A stretch of 64,000 nt of DNA. Source: Viola odorata (taxonomy: Eukaryota; Streptophyta; Magnoliopsida; Malpighiales; Violaceae). This document shows, piece after piece, positions 1 through 9,962 of this stretch. The position numbers and the translations under genes are program-made. The stretch is taken from assembly GCA_963691705.1 (NCBI GenBank), contig OY829541.1, positions 41,309,661 to 41,373,660 of the forward strand, read 5' to 3'. The notes beneath the pieces were generated by a model. That model ran no database searches and was not told where the DNA came from. It saw only the letters and a list, made by a program, of their open reading frames with translations. The first letter of the stretch is position 1. Every line of letters begins with the position of its first letter.

Positions 1-156
1 GCACCTTAATCCATATTTTAAGTTCAAATTTTAATGGAGAAAATTACGCTCAGAAAACTACCATGACTATGCTAGAACTGTATTAATCGCATGCCGAAAG
101 GAAGATCACTGCGATACTGAAAATACTAGCATCGATGCAAACAGATGACTTTGAGG

Positions 157-1323
157 TAGGGATGGTAATGGTATGAATATCCACGATGTTCACCTAAATT
201 ATATCCATATCATTTAATTTTCACCATATTCGTATCTATACTATTACCATTTATTTTTACATTAGGTCAAACCATATTCATACCACTAACTATCCATCCT
301 TAATGGATATCCGTGATGGGAAAAAAAAATATCCGAAAGGTTTCTGTGTAGGCACCTTGAAGAATTTCGAAAATAAAAATTTAAACACACAATCGAAGTT
401 TACATGAATTACATTAAAAAATGTCCAAAAATACTAAAATTCAAGTTATTACAAATTCTATTTAAAAAAAAATATATTACAAATCCTCAAACTTATTATC
501 AAATTGACAATTAACTCAAATCCAAATAGCAAACAATCATGCTCAAGTTACTACGCCGGCTTCTTCATCAGTTTCCGGATCGCACATAATTAACGGTTGT
601 TGTGATTCATGATCTGAAAAAGAGATAATTAAATAAAATTAGATGAGAATATGAAATCAACAAAATTTAGCACATCAATTAAATTACCATCGATTGCTTT
701 GCGTAACTAATCTTGTGAGCACATCAAAGCTTCCAATGTATTCACTTGAAGTCGATTTTGGTGAGAATCAACAACTCTACCACTTGTGCTAAAAGTCACT
801 TCTAATGCAACTGTAGAAACTAGAATGACAAGAAAATCTCCCGCCATTGTTTACAAAGTAGGGTATATTTTTCCATTAGTCTTTCACCATAAATAATATC
901 AAAATTTTCAGATCATGGCAGCACACCTTCCTCCAAATAATGATCCAATTCAGACTTTATATGCATATTGGAAGAGTTATCATTCAAGAAACAAAGATTG
1001 TGTTTCCGACACTTGAAGAATCGACACTTGAAGAAGAGGACGCAATAGATGAACGAGTTCTACTTTGATGGTATTAGTATTCCCGAAGTAATTCGTAGCA
1101 TGTCTTCTTAATCTTAGCAATTTGAAGTATTATATATTTCAGTTTAGAGCATAATATATATATGGATAATGGATAATATGGATAATTAAATATACAAAAT
1201 CATATCCATACCATTTACTATGGATAATAAATATTCATATCTATATATATTCCATTTACCAATGAATACTATAAATGGATAATTAATGGATATTCATTAT
1301 TATCCAATCCACTATCATCCCTA
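157..1323 (-). mobile_element. hAT DNA transposon, non-autonomous and degenerate
   Basis: The ends are imperfect terminal inverted repeats beginning TAGGGATG (left TAGGGATGGTAATGG, right in reverse complement TAGGGATGATAGTGG). The element is flanked by a perfect 8-bp target-site duplication, CTTTGAGG, at 149-156 and 1324-1331. Eight-base duplications and TAGGG-type ends are typical of hAT elements. It is 1,167 bp long and holds a broken C-terminal piece of a hAT transposase on the minus strand. The subterminal regions (about 157-330 and 1140-1323) are full of short ATGGATA/TATCCAT motifs in both orientations, as expected for hAT transposase binding sites. It cannot make transposase, so any past movement depended on a relative. 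Confidence 0.9.
696..1010 (-). pseudogene. hAT transposase C-terminal dimerisation domain remnant
   Basis: Reading the minus strand gives a recognisable hATC domain: a LDHYLEEGVLP-like stretch, then VSTVALEVTFSTSGRVVD, then TLEALMCSQD. In intact hAT proteins the core reads VSTVASESAFSTGGRV...LVCCQNW, so the ASES-type motif has decayed here to ALEV. Stops and at least one frameshift break the reading. The N-terminal BED finger and catalytic region are absent. It sits inside the 157-1323 element and explains its hAT origin. Confidence 0.8.
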
Positions 1324-1331
1324 CTTTGAGG

Positions 1332-3040
1332 AAATATTCGTTAGTCGTGCACCTAAATAAGCATGTGTTGGTCCCACTATTATAAATATTCATTATATAT
1401 TTTTACGAATTTTATATATTGTTATGCCATTTTTTGAATTTTTTATTCAATATTTTTATTTTTTTCCTATTTTTTATATGCTTTTCGATTTTTTTTATAA
1501 TTTCTTATTTTCTCCTGCTTTTTTTATTTTATAATTTTGCCTTTTTAAACAAAAGACTAGCACTGATCAAAAGCTCCATTCACCACCATCTTGCCATACC
1601 ATCACTTCACACCCAGAAACTAATTACCACTCATCTCGCCTGCAGCCACGATCATCGTCTTCGTCGTCTCCGATGCTCCGTCTAGCATCTCCATCATCAT
1701 TTCATCAACCGGACATGAAAGTATTTTGGTCTCTTTTCTGCTAATGGTTACAACAACCACTTTTTACTTTATTTTGGATATGGATTTGAATCTATATCAT
1801 CTAAATCTGAATCCACTAATAATAGAGATAAAAAAGATACACAAGTGATATAGATGGTGAGAAAGGTTGGAAGAGACTGGGGGTGAGTTCTTGGTAAAAG
1901 ATAGTGGAGGAGGAGAATTTAATAGTGGAAACGAATGAAAATAAGTGAAGGAGGAGGTAATTGGTGTTTTCCATTGAGTTAAGGTTGGAAAAAAAAACGG
2001 TGGAGGAATTGGTGGAGGAGATGGGGTAATGGTGGTGGGAAATGAAAGTGATGATGATTTTTTCTTTATTTTTTTAATAAAAATCAAAAAATTTAGTATT
2101 AATTGATTTAGCGAGAGTAACAGGTAATTTCACAATTAACCGGTTGAAATTTGATAAAAAGGGTTATTTGCTTGGAAAAAATAGATTATGGGAGGTTTTC
2201 GTTCGATTTTTAGGTTAGGGGAGATATTTGATTTTCGCGAATAGTTTAGAGGGTGAAAAGTTATATCCCTAGACAAAAATATTAACTGTAGGTACTAAAG
2301 TTTAAAATGTATGGAAACGTTAGGGACTAAAGTTTGGGTTTCAAACGTTAGGGATTAATGTTTCAAGATCCCAATACCTCAGAAACCTTAGAATATTTTT
2401 CCCTTTCATTAATAAGTACTAGACCTACTTATTGAACGACACTGACCTAAAATTTTAAAACCCTCGTAAAGTTTATATGGGTCAGGCCTGGACGAGTATT
2501 ACGCGGGCCAATTTTTTAAATTTCTACCTATAGTTAAGTTATAAGTTAATACACTCTTGTTGCACGTAATTTGAAATTTTTACTTTTTTTTTACCTTTGC
2601 AATTACCAAATAATAAATCTAGTTATTTAATTATAGAATTTTTAAGAGGTAACCACTCATTTGTTGCTATAAATTAGAATAATTAAGTTTATAATTGTTA
2701 TTTTTTATTGAAGGTTTAGGCGGCTAAGGGTGAAAAGTTATGGGTTAGTTTTCTGAAATCAATTATTTTATATACAAACAAGGAGTAGACTAAGACTTTT
2801 TTTTCCAATAGGTTTAAAAAAAGTTTCTAGAATTAACCTCGTAAAACCTAACCTAAGAGAGCTTGATTTTATATTCTTTTTATCCGAGTAAATTATACTA
2901 TCTAAAAGATGTATAAAATATCCGACATTTAACTCTCTTTTGATTAACCTAGGATATATATTAAGGGATAAAAAGGTTTACAAACTTCTTGGCAAGAACC
3001 AGACGATTTGAAAATACTGGTCAGCAAATAATCAACTCCT
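1332..3040. other. AT-rich intergenic stretch, nothing identified
   Basis: This is AT-rich sequence with T-runs and purine-rich tracts (for example GGTGGAGG-type repeats around 1900-2040). No protein family, RNA gene or element end was recognised. The open frames here are low-complexity (F/I-rich or S/P-rich) and are judged to be chance. Confidence 0.6.
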
Positions 3041-4300
3041 AGTAGGGGTGAGTATGGATCGGCAGATCCAACCGATCCGAGCTCAGGCTTCGATCGGAAT
3101 TTGAAGATTTTCAGACCCGGAATCGGTGAGGGTCCTCGAATTCGAAAATTTTAGGATTCAGAACGTCGAATTTTCGGACATCCAAAAAAATCCGAACACT
3201 CCAAACCCATACTCGAACGACTGCACCCTCCCACCTCTTCTGGACCTTCTCCCGCCTCGCTCGCTCCGCTCCCTCTCTCCTATCCCTCTCCTCTCCTCCC
3301 TTGATCTCTTGTTGACTCCGTCATTGCTCACCTTGTCCACTCCGCCTCCGTCGTTGCACTTGCTCAATCCTTCTCCCTCCCTCAATCCACAACAACAATC
3401 AAAATCCAACTCAAATTTTTATGGCATATCCAAACTTAAGAAGAAAAATAGATCACGAAAATTAAATAAATTACCAACAAGCACGATTGGGTTTGAGAGA
3501 GGAGGAGAGGGATTGGGTTTGGTACTGCTTGAAGAACAACAAAAATGGAGGAGAGAGAAGTGGGTGCTGGTATTTGGAGGATTGGAGTAAGGGCCAAAAA
3601 TTTCGTCGAAAATGGAAGATTTTGACAGAACTCCATCGTAAAAGCTCCGTCTAAATTCGCTTCGTAAGAAACTTGGACTTTCGACCGAAAAATTGGTAGA
3701 AAATACCTTGCAACGACATTCAGTCGGAAAAATCGTCGAAAAAAAATTGAATTTCTAGAACATATTTTGATGGAGACATTCGGTTGAAAATTCGAGACAT
3801 TTTTGACCAAAATTTCCGTGGCAAAATTTTCAGACCGAATGTCCGTCGAAATATCAAAAGCTAGTTTCAAGCTTTGCGACAATAATGTTAATCTATAGCG
3901 GCAAGTTATCGCGACAATATTTTAAATCATGGCATTTTGTTTACGTCGCGAAATATGTTCGACCAAGTTTCTATCGAAAATTGTTTCTTTTGTGACAGAA
4001 TATTCTGTCGATATTCTATCAGAAATGTGCATTTTATTGTTTTTTTATATTATCCACCATTTAGTAAAAAATATTCATTTAATTTTATGAATTAATATTT
4101 ACTAGTTATATAATACTACTATTAATAATATTGTTAGTAATTACTATTAATAACCCATACTAATATAAATATCAATATTTATAATGAATAATTATTTTAA
4201 ATAGTAGAATACTAAAAACTAAATAAACTATACTAAAAAAAAAATTCCGATGGCAAAACATGAAAAAAAACGTATGGTTCACAATGACATGATTACAACT
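3041..4300. other. Low-complexity GC-rich patch and CACTA-like subterminal repeats
   Basis: The left part (about 3200-3590) is a pyrimidine-rich, S/P/L-coding low-complexity patch. The right part (about 3600-4020) holds many short CGTCGAAA, GTCGGAAA and TCGCGACA motifs in both orientations. Dense short motifs of this kind occur in the subterminal regions of plant CACTA transposons. A sequence near 3985 (TTTCTTTTGTGAC) resembles a decayed CACTA terminus. No second terminus, 3-bp target duplication or transposase was found, so this is only a suggestion. Confidence 0.3.
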
Positions 4301-4320
4301 ACCGCCAGCAAGAACCCTTC

Positions 4321-4560
4321 TTACATCTCTTCCTCTTTTGCTATCAACCCAACACCCCTCTGTAACCCTTTGTATCTACTTCCTTTTCTCTTCAATTCTC
4401 CACCAACATAAGCTGTCATCAATTGTGACGATGAGCTGTTGAATATGTAAGCAAAGGAGAGTGCATCGAATGGTAAATATGACAAGAAGCTGTGAAGTTC
4501 CATAACAGCTTTAATGCAAACTTCATGACTGACTAAGCAATTGAGAGAGTGCTATGCAGA
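4321..4560 (-). pseudogene. Unrecognised exon-like open frame
   Basis: On the minus strand an open frame runs from an AG at about 4558 (a plausible splice acceptor, TCTGCATAG) to a stop at 4321. It encodes about 75 residues of ordinary, non-repetitive composition, including LSYLPFDALSFAYIF and AYVGGELKRKGSRYKG. It reads like the last exon of a plant gene, but I do not recognise the family. It lies on the same strand as, and about 0.9 kb downstream of, the TBL-like fragment, yet it does not resemble a TBL C-terminus. It may be an unrelated captured fragment or chance. Confidence 0.25.
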
Positions 4561-5424
4561 CAACACGAGAAAATGTGCAAGGTATAGTTTGAGAATCATG
4601 TGTATCTAATGAGGCAACAACACAAGCACAAAGTAAACTGTTTCACGAAGCCCAAAAGCAGAGAACAAAGCCTAATGGAGCATGTACAACAATTAATAAC
4701 ACAGCAGAGGTATTATATCCTGGAAGATAAAACAAAAAGAACTATGGAATTAATTGTTTCTATCCTTAACAACATTAACTTTCAGCAGCAGCAAAGCATG
4801 GGAAACTTCGAAGTTTCCATTATGCAAGGTGGAAATCAAGATGCTAAACTTTAGACCAACAAACCCAAAAAATACCAAGTTGAAACAGAAGCCTGGAAAG
4901 GGGATCAATCACAGAGCACAAGCACATATTATATAAAAATGCAATTCTAATGTGAGCAGATATTGATGGCCTATTAGGTGGAATCACGTCACTTGGAAAA
5001 ATAAGGATTTCTATAGTTAAGGGAAAAAAATATTCAAAATAAAAACTATAAATCTATTCTGAAAATCTAAACACTTGCATTCAGTGAAGAACATGTATAT
5101 AGCATGATAAGCGCAAACAATGAGTGAAGACAGTGTCTCTTGGCGGAAGGGGTTCGCTTACTCTCTTCGTTGCACTAATTTCACTGTCGGTTTTAGCTTT
5201 GTTTACTGCATTTACAGTTTTAGACTCAACACATGAGAATGTTGCTCTTTTTTGTTAGACTCTTCAGTTTAATTTATTAACCGCAACCATTGTTTTCCAA
5301 AAAAGAGGAGCGAAGACTGACAGGAAGCAGTCTGCAATGCAACAAGATCAATTCACAGCAGAGAATGTTTTAGGAGTAAAGAAAACAAGAAACTCCCTAG
5401 AGAACAAGATACTTCAAAAGGAAA
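4561..5424. other. Intergenic or intron-like stretch with one membrane-anchor-like fragment
   Basis: Mostly A-rich sequence with no gene. At about 5128-5256 on the plus strand a short frame encodes a hydrophobic segment (LTLFVALISLSVLALFTAF) followed by TVLDSTHENVALF and a stop. It resembles a single-pass N-terminal membrane anchor. It has no convincing start codon and is on the opposite strand to the neighbouring TBL fragment, so it is recorded only as a possible gene fragment. Confidence 0.25.
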
Positions 5425-5947
5425 TCAAACAGGAACTGCTATGTTGACATCATAACCGCCTAACCCACTCTCAACATTTGGCATTAAATAATGACACCAT
5501 TTAATTTTCGTAGTTGCTTTAAAGATGTAACTACCTTGATAATGCATAACACTCCAAATGATGATGGAATCACTACTCAATGAGGATACTAACAACCTCT
5601 TGCAGGAGCCAACATCTAGTGGCAATACCTCACAAATATAGCATAAATTTAACAGCTTGTTAGCATTAAGAAATGGCATAAAATGTGCAAAGTCAAATTT
5701 GTAATTGGTTCCGACAATTTCAAAACTTACTGTTGAGAGCATGCATAGGTTGCGAGATACAGAATCACCAACCAATGCCCAGTGTTTATTCCTCATTATC
5801 TCAAGACAAATTTTCAGATCAAATGACGGAAGCTCACAATCTCGTGGACTCCACTTCCAGTATAGAAAACCTGTATCTGGCCGCCCATTCCTCATGCAGT
5901 TCTGATGACCCTCAATTAAAGGGCAGCTAGCATTATTGTACCTAGAC
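5425..5947 (-). pseudogene. Trichome birefringence-like (TBL/PMR5) O-acetyltransferase fragment
   Basis: TBL proteins are Golgi type II membrane enzymes of the PMR5N plus PC-esterase architecture that O-acetylate cell-wall polysaccharides. The minus-strand frame starts YNNASCPLIEGHQNC, continues MRNGRPDTGFLYWKW and PRDCELPSFD, and reaches GDSVSRN. This matches the family order: the Cys-rich TBL domain, then the GDS motif with the esterase Ser, here at about 5766-5774. The family's DCxHWCLPG-type C-terminal Asp/His motif is absent, as is the N-terminal membrane anchor. After CMLSTV the similarity fades into what looks like intron or decayed sequence. A stop lies just upstream of the first recognised residue. 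I take it as a truncated gene fragment, cut off on its upstream side not far from the LTR element inserted at 6112. Confidence 0.7.
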
Positions 5948-6111
5948 CATTAAAGTGACCAGGCTGCAAAGAGAAAATGCACAAGCATATAAGTCATTTG
6001 CAAATGAACAACAAATTTAATCGTATATGAAGCTTTTCATATGTTAATGCATGAAGCTTTTCTTGGCACTTCCAATTAAGGAGGAAGGGGTAATGTGGCA
6101 TACCTTTATAG

Positions 6112-6757
6112 TGTTGGAGTCCAGCTCATATTGGATGAAAGAGAGAGAGACAAGAGAGATTGTAAAAGGGTTGTTGTTGAACATCCTGAGAGATTGTGAG
6201 AGAGGGTTGCTGTTGAGCATCCTGAGAGAGAGAAGAGAGAAAACAGATTTCGCCAAACTCTGTGCAGCTGCGGGAGAATCGTCGCAATGACTTCGTTCAC
6301 CGTTGGATCTGGGTGAAATTTGGACAGCAGGTGCACTACTTCTGGTTCTTCAATCTGAACGGTTGGATCGGTGAGAAGTTATCTGGTGTGGTAGAAATCC
6401 TGTCCCGATTGAAGCAGTGGAAATCTGGTTTTGGTTCTCTATTCTCATATCTCTTGTTTTTCTCGGATTGATTGATTGATTAGATTGTTTGATTGGTACT
6501 ATTGGTGATAGTGGTGTATTTCAGATTATTCCTATAGTTGAGATAGGAATTTTGCTTGGTTGTACACATTGATCATCATATAGTGGATTGACTGACTTGT
6601 GCCCGTGGTTTTTTTACCTGTTGAGGTTTTCCACGTTAAAAATATTTGTGTTCTTTTCTTGATTGCTTTTGATTGGTTTGATAGCTAGGGGTTATTGATT
6701 CTTGGGATAAGATTGTTTGCTGCGCAAATTGATTGTCGATTGGAAATAACCCCAACA
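6112..6757 (+). repeat. 5' LTR of the TR-GAG element
   Basis: 646 bp, TGTTGG...CCAACA. It starts with GA-rich repeats (AGAGAGAGAGAC, then two copies of CATCCTGAGAGA). The inner end is followed two bases later by the primer-binding site. Alignment with the 3' LTR gives four substitutions: one at about 6136, two around 6281-6289 and one at about 6337. Confidence 0.95.
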
Positions 6758-6759
6758 AC

Positions 6760-6771
6760 TGGTAGCGGAGC
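6760..6771 (+). promoter_or_regulatory. Primer-binding site
   Basis: TGGTAGCGGAGC lies two bases after the 5' LTR. It resembles the initiator-Met tRNA type PBS common in plant copia elements (TGGTATCAGAGC) with two changes. The same variant occurs at the copia element near 38.4 kb and at the three-LTR element near 47.3 kb. Confidence 0.75.
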
Positions 6772-6785
6772 TTAAGGTTTGAAAG

Positions 6786-8147
6786 ATGACCGACAACGCA
6801 AAGATTGAGCTTTTTGATGGACAGAATGATTTCGCAGTGTGGCAGACAACTGTGATGGATTTGTTGACTATGAAGGATCTCGACGTCGCTCTTGGTGATA
6901 AGATGCCAGAAGGAATGAAAGCTGGTGATTGGGCAACTGCCCTAAAAAAGGCGACCAGTCAGATCAGGCTAGCATTAGCTCCATCAATAAAGTATGTTGT
7001 GATGGGGGAGCAGACACCAAAAGGAATGTGGGAGAAGCTAGAAAGTATTTATGCTTCCAAGTCTGTGACAAACAAACTTAGTCTGAAGTTGGACTTGTAT
7101 TCGTTGAAGATGGATAAAGGTATGAGCATCCATAAGCACTTGTCGGATTTCAATCGGGTGTTGACGAAAGTGCTCAATACAGGGGAGAAAGTAGAAGATG
7201 AGGAGCAAGCGATACTTCTTCTTTCTTCATTGCCTGTGTCATACAAGTCACTGGTGCAGTCCCTTACAGCAGGGAAGACAAGTTTGAAGAAGGAGGATGT
7301 GACAACTTTCCTAATAGATAATGAGAAGCTGTTAGGAGTGGAGAGCAAGAATAGTGGTGAGAGACTGTTAGCTACAGAAGGGTCATCGAGTGGACGGGAT
7401 CATCGTGGTAGAAACAGAGGAAGAGGAGCTTCTTCCGGCAATGGAAGAAACAGATCCAGTTCAAGACCAAGAGTAGACTACAGTGAGAAAGAGTGCTACT
7501 ATTGCCACCAGAAGGGTCACATCAAAGCATACTGTCAGAAGTTGATGACTGATTTGAAAGAACTGCAGAAGGATAAAGAAAAGATTGGTGATGCTGCAAC
7601 TATTCAGGATGATGATGCTGAATTGTTGGTTGTGCAGAAAAGTAAGGAACAGGTAAGGGATTCCTGGATTTTAGATTCTGCATGTTCTTTTCATATTTGT
7701 GCTAACAAAGAATTGTTTAGTACATTTGGTGATTGTGATGATAAATCTGTCACATTGGCCAATAACGAAAAACTGGAGGTTGAAGGTATTGGCAATGTGA
7801 AGATCAAGATGCATGATGGATTGGTGAGAACTCTCGGCAATGTGAGATATGTGCCGAAGTTGAAAAGAAATTTAATCTCTCTTGGAAGATTGGATTCTCG
7901 CGGGTATAGATACACAGCGAGAGACAGATTGATGAGGGTAAGCAAAGGAGCAGCTGTAATCATGAAGGGGGAGCTTGCTTCCAACAATGTTTACCGATTG
8001 ATTGGAACCGCGGTTAAGAGTAAAGTACAAGGTACTTACAAAAGATTGAATGATGCTGATGGCCAGATAGAGTTACCTAGGAGAAGAGTTAGCTTTGCGG
8101 TGTTGACCGGTGAGAAAGCGAACTTGACTCCTACTCAGATTGCATGA
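6786..8147 (+). CDS. gag: Gag-protease polyprotein of TR-GAG element
   Basis: An intact 453-residue ORF starting at ATG 6786, 28 bases after the LTR. Residues about 1-200 are a Ty1/copia Gag of the UBN2 class (MTDNAKIELFDGQNDFAVWQ at the N-terminus). An Arg/Gly/Ser-rich stretch follows (about 205-233). Next comes a complete CCHC zinc knuckle, CYYCHQKGHIKAYC (about 237-250), that binds RNA in the particle. The protease follows, with active-site motif WILDSACSFHIC (about 297-308). This has DSA where DSG is commoner, but DSA/DTA is known in copia proteases. The protein ends soon after a GAG-pre-integrase-like NVYRLIGTAV and then has a tail of about 40 residues of unclear origin. It could form particles and process itself but lacks pol. 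Confidence 0.92.
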   Translation: MTDNAKIELFDGQNDFAVWQTTVMDLLTMKDLDVALGDKMPEGMKAGDWATALKKATSQIRLALAPSIKYVVMGEQTPKGMWEKLESIYASKSVTNKLSLKLDLYSLKMDKGMSIHKHLSDFNRVLTKVLNTGEKVEDEEQAILLLSSLPVSYKSLVQSLTAGKTSLKKEDVTTFLIDNEKLLGVESKNSGERLLATEGSSSGRDHRGRNRGRGASSGNGRNRSSSRPRVDYSEKECYYCHQKGHIKAYCQKLMTDLKELQKDKEKIGDAATIQDDDAELLVVQKSKEQVRDSWILDSACSFHICANKELFSTFGDCDDKSVTLANNEKLEVEGIGNVKIKMHDGLVRTLGNVRYVPKLKRNLISLGRLDSRGYRYTARDRLMRVSKGAAVIMKGELASNNVYRLIGTAVKSKVQGTYKRLNDADGQIELPRRRVSFAVLTGEKANLTPTQIA

Positions 8148-8172
8148 AGATTGGTGATTCCCCCATGATATG

Positions 8173-8188
8173 AGCTGGAGGGGGAGAT
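8173..8188 (+). promoter_or_regulatory. Polypurine tract of TR-GAG element
   Basis: AGCTGGAGGGGGAGAT immediately precedes the 3' LTR and would prime plus-strand DNA synthesis. The minus-strand copia element has the near-identical AGCTGGAGGGGGAGAAT at 34357-34373. Confidence 0.85.
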
Positions 8189-8834
8189 TGTTGGAGTCCA
8201 GCTCATATTGGCTGAAAGAGAGAGAGACAAGAGAGATTGTAAAAGGGTTGTTGTTGAACATCCTGAGAGATTGTGAGAGAGGGTTGCTGTTGAGCATCCT
8301 GAGAGAGAGAAGAGAGAAAACAGATTTCGCCAAACTCTGTGCAGCTGCGGGAGAATCATCGCAACGACTTCGTTCACCGTTGGATCTGGGTGAAATTTGG
8401 ACAGCAGGTGCACGACTTCTGGTTCTTCAATCTGAACGGTTGGATCGGTGAGAAGTTATCTGGTGTGGTAGAAATCCTGTCCCGATTGAAGCAGTGGAAA
8501 TCTGGTTTTGGTTCTCTATTCTCATATCTCTTGTTTTTCTCGGATTGATTGATTGATTAGATTGTTTGATTGGTACTATTGGTGATAGTGGTGTATTTCA
8601 GATTATTCCTATAGTTGAGATAGGAATTTTGCTTGGTTGTACACATTGATCATCATATAGTGGATTGACTGACTTGTGCCCGTGGTTTTTTTACCTGTTG
8701 AGGTTTTCCACGTTAAAAATATTTGTGTTCTTTTCTTGATTGCTTTTGATTGGTTTGATAGCTAGGGGTTATTGATTCTTGGGATAAGATTGTTTGCTGC
8801 GCAAATTGATTGTCGATTGGAAATAACCCCAACA
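8189..8834 (+). repeat. 3' LTR of the TR-GAG element
   Basis: 646 bp, the same length as the 5' LTR and differing at four sites. It ends CCCCAACA and is followed directly by the TATAG target duplication. The flanking sequence then continues the pre-insertion locus. Confidence 0.95.
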
Positions 8835-9080
8835 TATAGTTCCACCATAAACTATAATACTAAGTCTATTGAGCCTCCCCAATGCTTGTAATGTCAAAAA
8901 CTAAAATGCTCAGCAAAACCCATTACTTGTAATTTAAAAGAAGCCATCAATGAGTAATTTAAAATACAAATAGCAAAAATCCAGCTAAAATTGACATGGT
9001 TTTTCAAGAGAAGAATGGTTCTTACTTTTGAAATTAGCGATTGGTGTTTCTGCCCGTGTGCTCGGCGTTTTGTTGTTGAA

Positions 9081-9333
9081 GACTGGTGAGGCGAGACGCA
9101 GGAGATGGTGATTGACGAGAGGTAGGTGGTGACTGGTGAGGCGAGATGCCGTAGAAGACGATTGGCGAGAGCTAGGTGGTGACTGGTGACTGGTGAGGCG
9201 AGACGCCGGAGATGGCGATTGGCGAGAGGTAAGTGGTGACTGGTCAAGCGAGACGTCGGAGATGGCGATTAGCGAGAGGTAGGTGGTGATTGGCCAGGCG
9301 AGACGGCGGAGATGGCGAGAGCCAGATGGTGAG
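9081..9333. repeat. Tandem repeat, about 50-bp unit, five copies
   Basis: The units begin GACTGGTGAGGCGAGACG or close variants at 9081, 9131, 9181, 9238 and 9288, and run through GATTGGCGAGAGGTAGGTGGT. The third copy is 7 bp longer because of an internal GACTGGT duplication. Because 50 is not a multiple of three, both long open frames across it on the minus strand (Ser/His/Arg-rich) are products of the repeat and not evidence of a gene. Confidence 0.9.
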
Positions 9334-9473
9334 CCCACGGAGGAGAGAGAGAGAGAGGACAGAGAGACTGAGAAGAAAATGAGAGGAAGAAGGAGATTAA
9401 GGGAAGATAAGGCACCATTTTCTGTGGGCGGGAAAATGAAATTTTCATTTCCGTCGAAATAGTACTTTAAAAA

Positions 9474-9474
<1 letters not shown>

Positions 9475-9505
<31 letters not shown>
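9475..9505. repeat. Poly(A) run followed by (AT)n microsatellite
   Basis: A run of A residues followed by about a dozen TA dinucleotides. A second, shorter (TA)n tract lies at about 9720-9740. The surrounding 9.34-9.91 kb is otherwise plain AT-rich sequence with no gene. Confidence 0.85.
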
Positions 9506-9507
<2 letters not shown>

Positions 9508-9916
9508 TTGTATAATATTGTATATGTAGTACAACAATATATATTTAATTTTAAATAAAAGACTCTTATTTATAATAATAATACAATTATTAGTCCTCAA
9601 ATTAATTGATATTATAACATATAAGAGTCCTTAATTATCCATTTATAAACCATTTTGTAAGCTAGCTAATAAAATTTACTTAATTATATATAATTAATTA
9701 AAATTATGTAATTTCTAATTTATATATATATATATATATAATTTTTTTACGGTAATTAATATGAATATATATAAACACTTTCATTTAACAAATGTTATAT
9801 AAAACATCAATAAAAAAATGTTCAAGAATGGTAAATAGAAGTTATTTTTAGATACCACAACTATCTATAGTGTATGGTAATTATTCATACGTACATAATT
9901 AATAACATTATTATTA

Positions 9917-9960
9917 CTCCCTCTGTTTCCAAATGATTGACGTTTTGGAACAGTAGGGAG
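9917..9960. mobile_element. Very short Stowaway-like MITE remnant
   Basis: A 44-bp segment runs from CTCCCTCTG to CAGTAGGGAG and is flanked by TA on both sides (9915-9916, 9961-9962). CTCCCTCYG ends with a TA duplication are characteristic of Stowaway/mariner MITEs. Normal members are 100-300 bp, so this would be an extreme internal deletion. Confidence 0.6.
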
Positions 9961-9962
9961 TA

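Larger units (their letters stand above)
6112..8834 (+). mobile_element. Non-autonomous copia-type LTR element (TR-GAG type), recent insertion
   Basis: Two 646-bp LTRs (6112-6757 and 8189-8834), both TGTTGG...CCAACA, bound an internal region of only 1,431 bp. A perfect 5-bp target-site duplication, TATAG, lies at 6107-6111 and 8835-8839. By eye the LTRs differ at four positions, so the insertion is young. The internal region carries one intact gag-protease ORF and no integrase, reverse transcriptase or RNase H, so replication must rely on enzymes from another element. The PBS (TGGTAGCGGAGC) and PPT (GAGCTGGAGGGGGAGAT) closely match those of the minus-strand copia element at 32.5-38.7 kb. Confidence 0.95.

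Noticed and set aside
3041..3075. AGTAGGGGTGAGTATGG, similar to a hAT left end
   Set aside because: No matching inverted right end or 8-bp duplication was found within several kb.
3126..3590. Open frame of 154 codons
   Set aside because: Pyrimidine-rich low-complexity (P/S/L) translation, overlapping frames on both strands, no family motif.
5128..5256. Membrane-anchor segment as N-terminus of the TBL fragment
   Set aside because: It lies on the opposite strand to the TBL reading and has no start codon in frame.
9081..9333. Possible CRISPR-like array
   Set aside because: Units are contiguous without distinct spacers and the DNA is plant nuclear; it is an ordinary tandem repeat.
8894..9338. 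Two overlapping 117-codon frames on the minus strand
   Set aside because: They are translations of the 50-bp tandem repeat in two frames, so a coding origin is unlikely.
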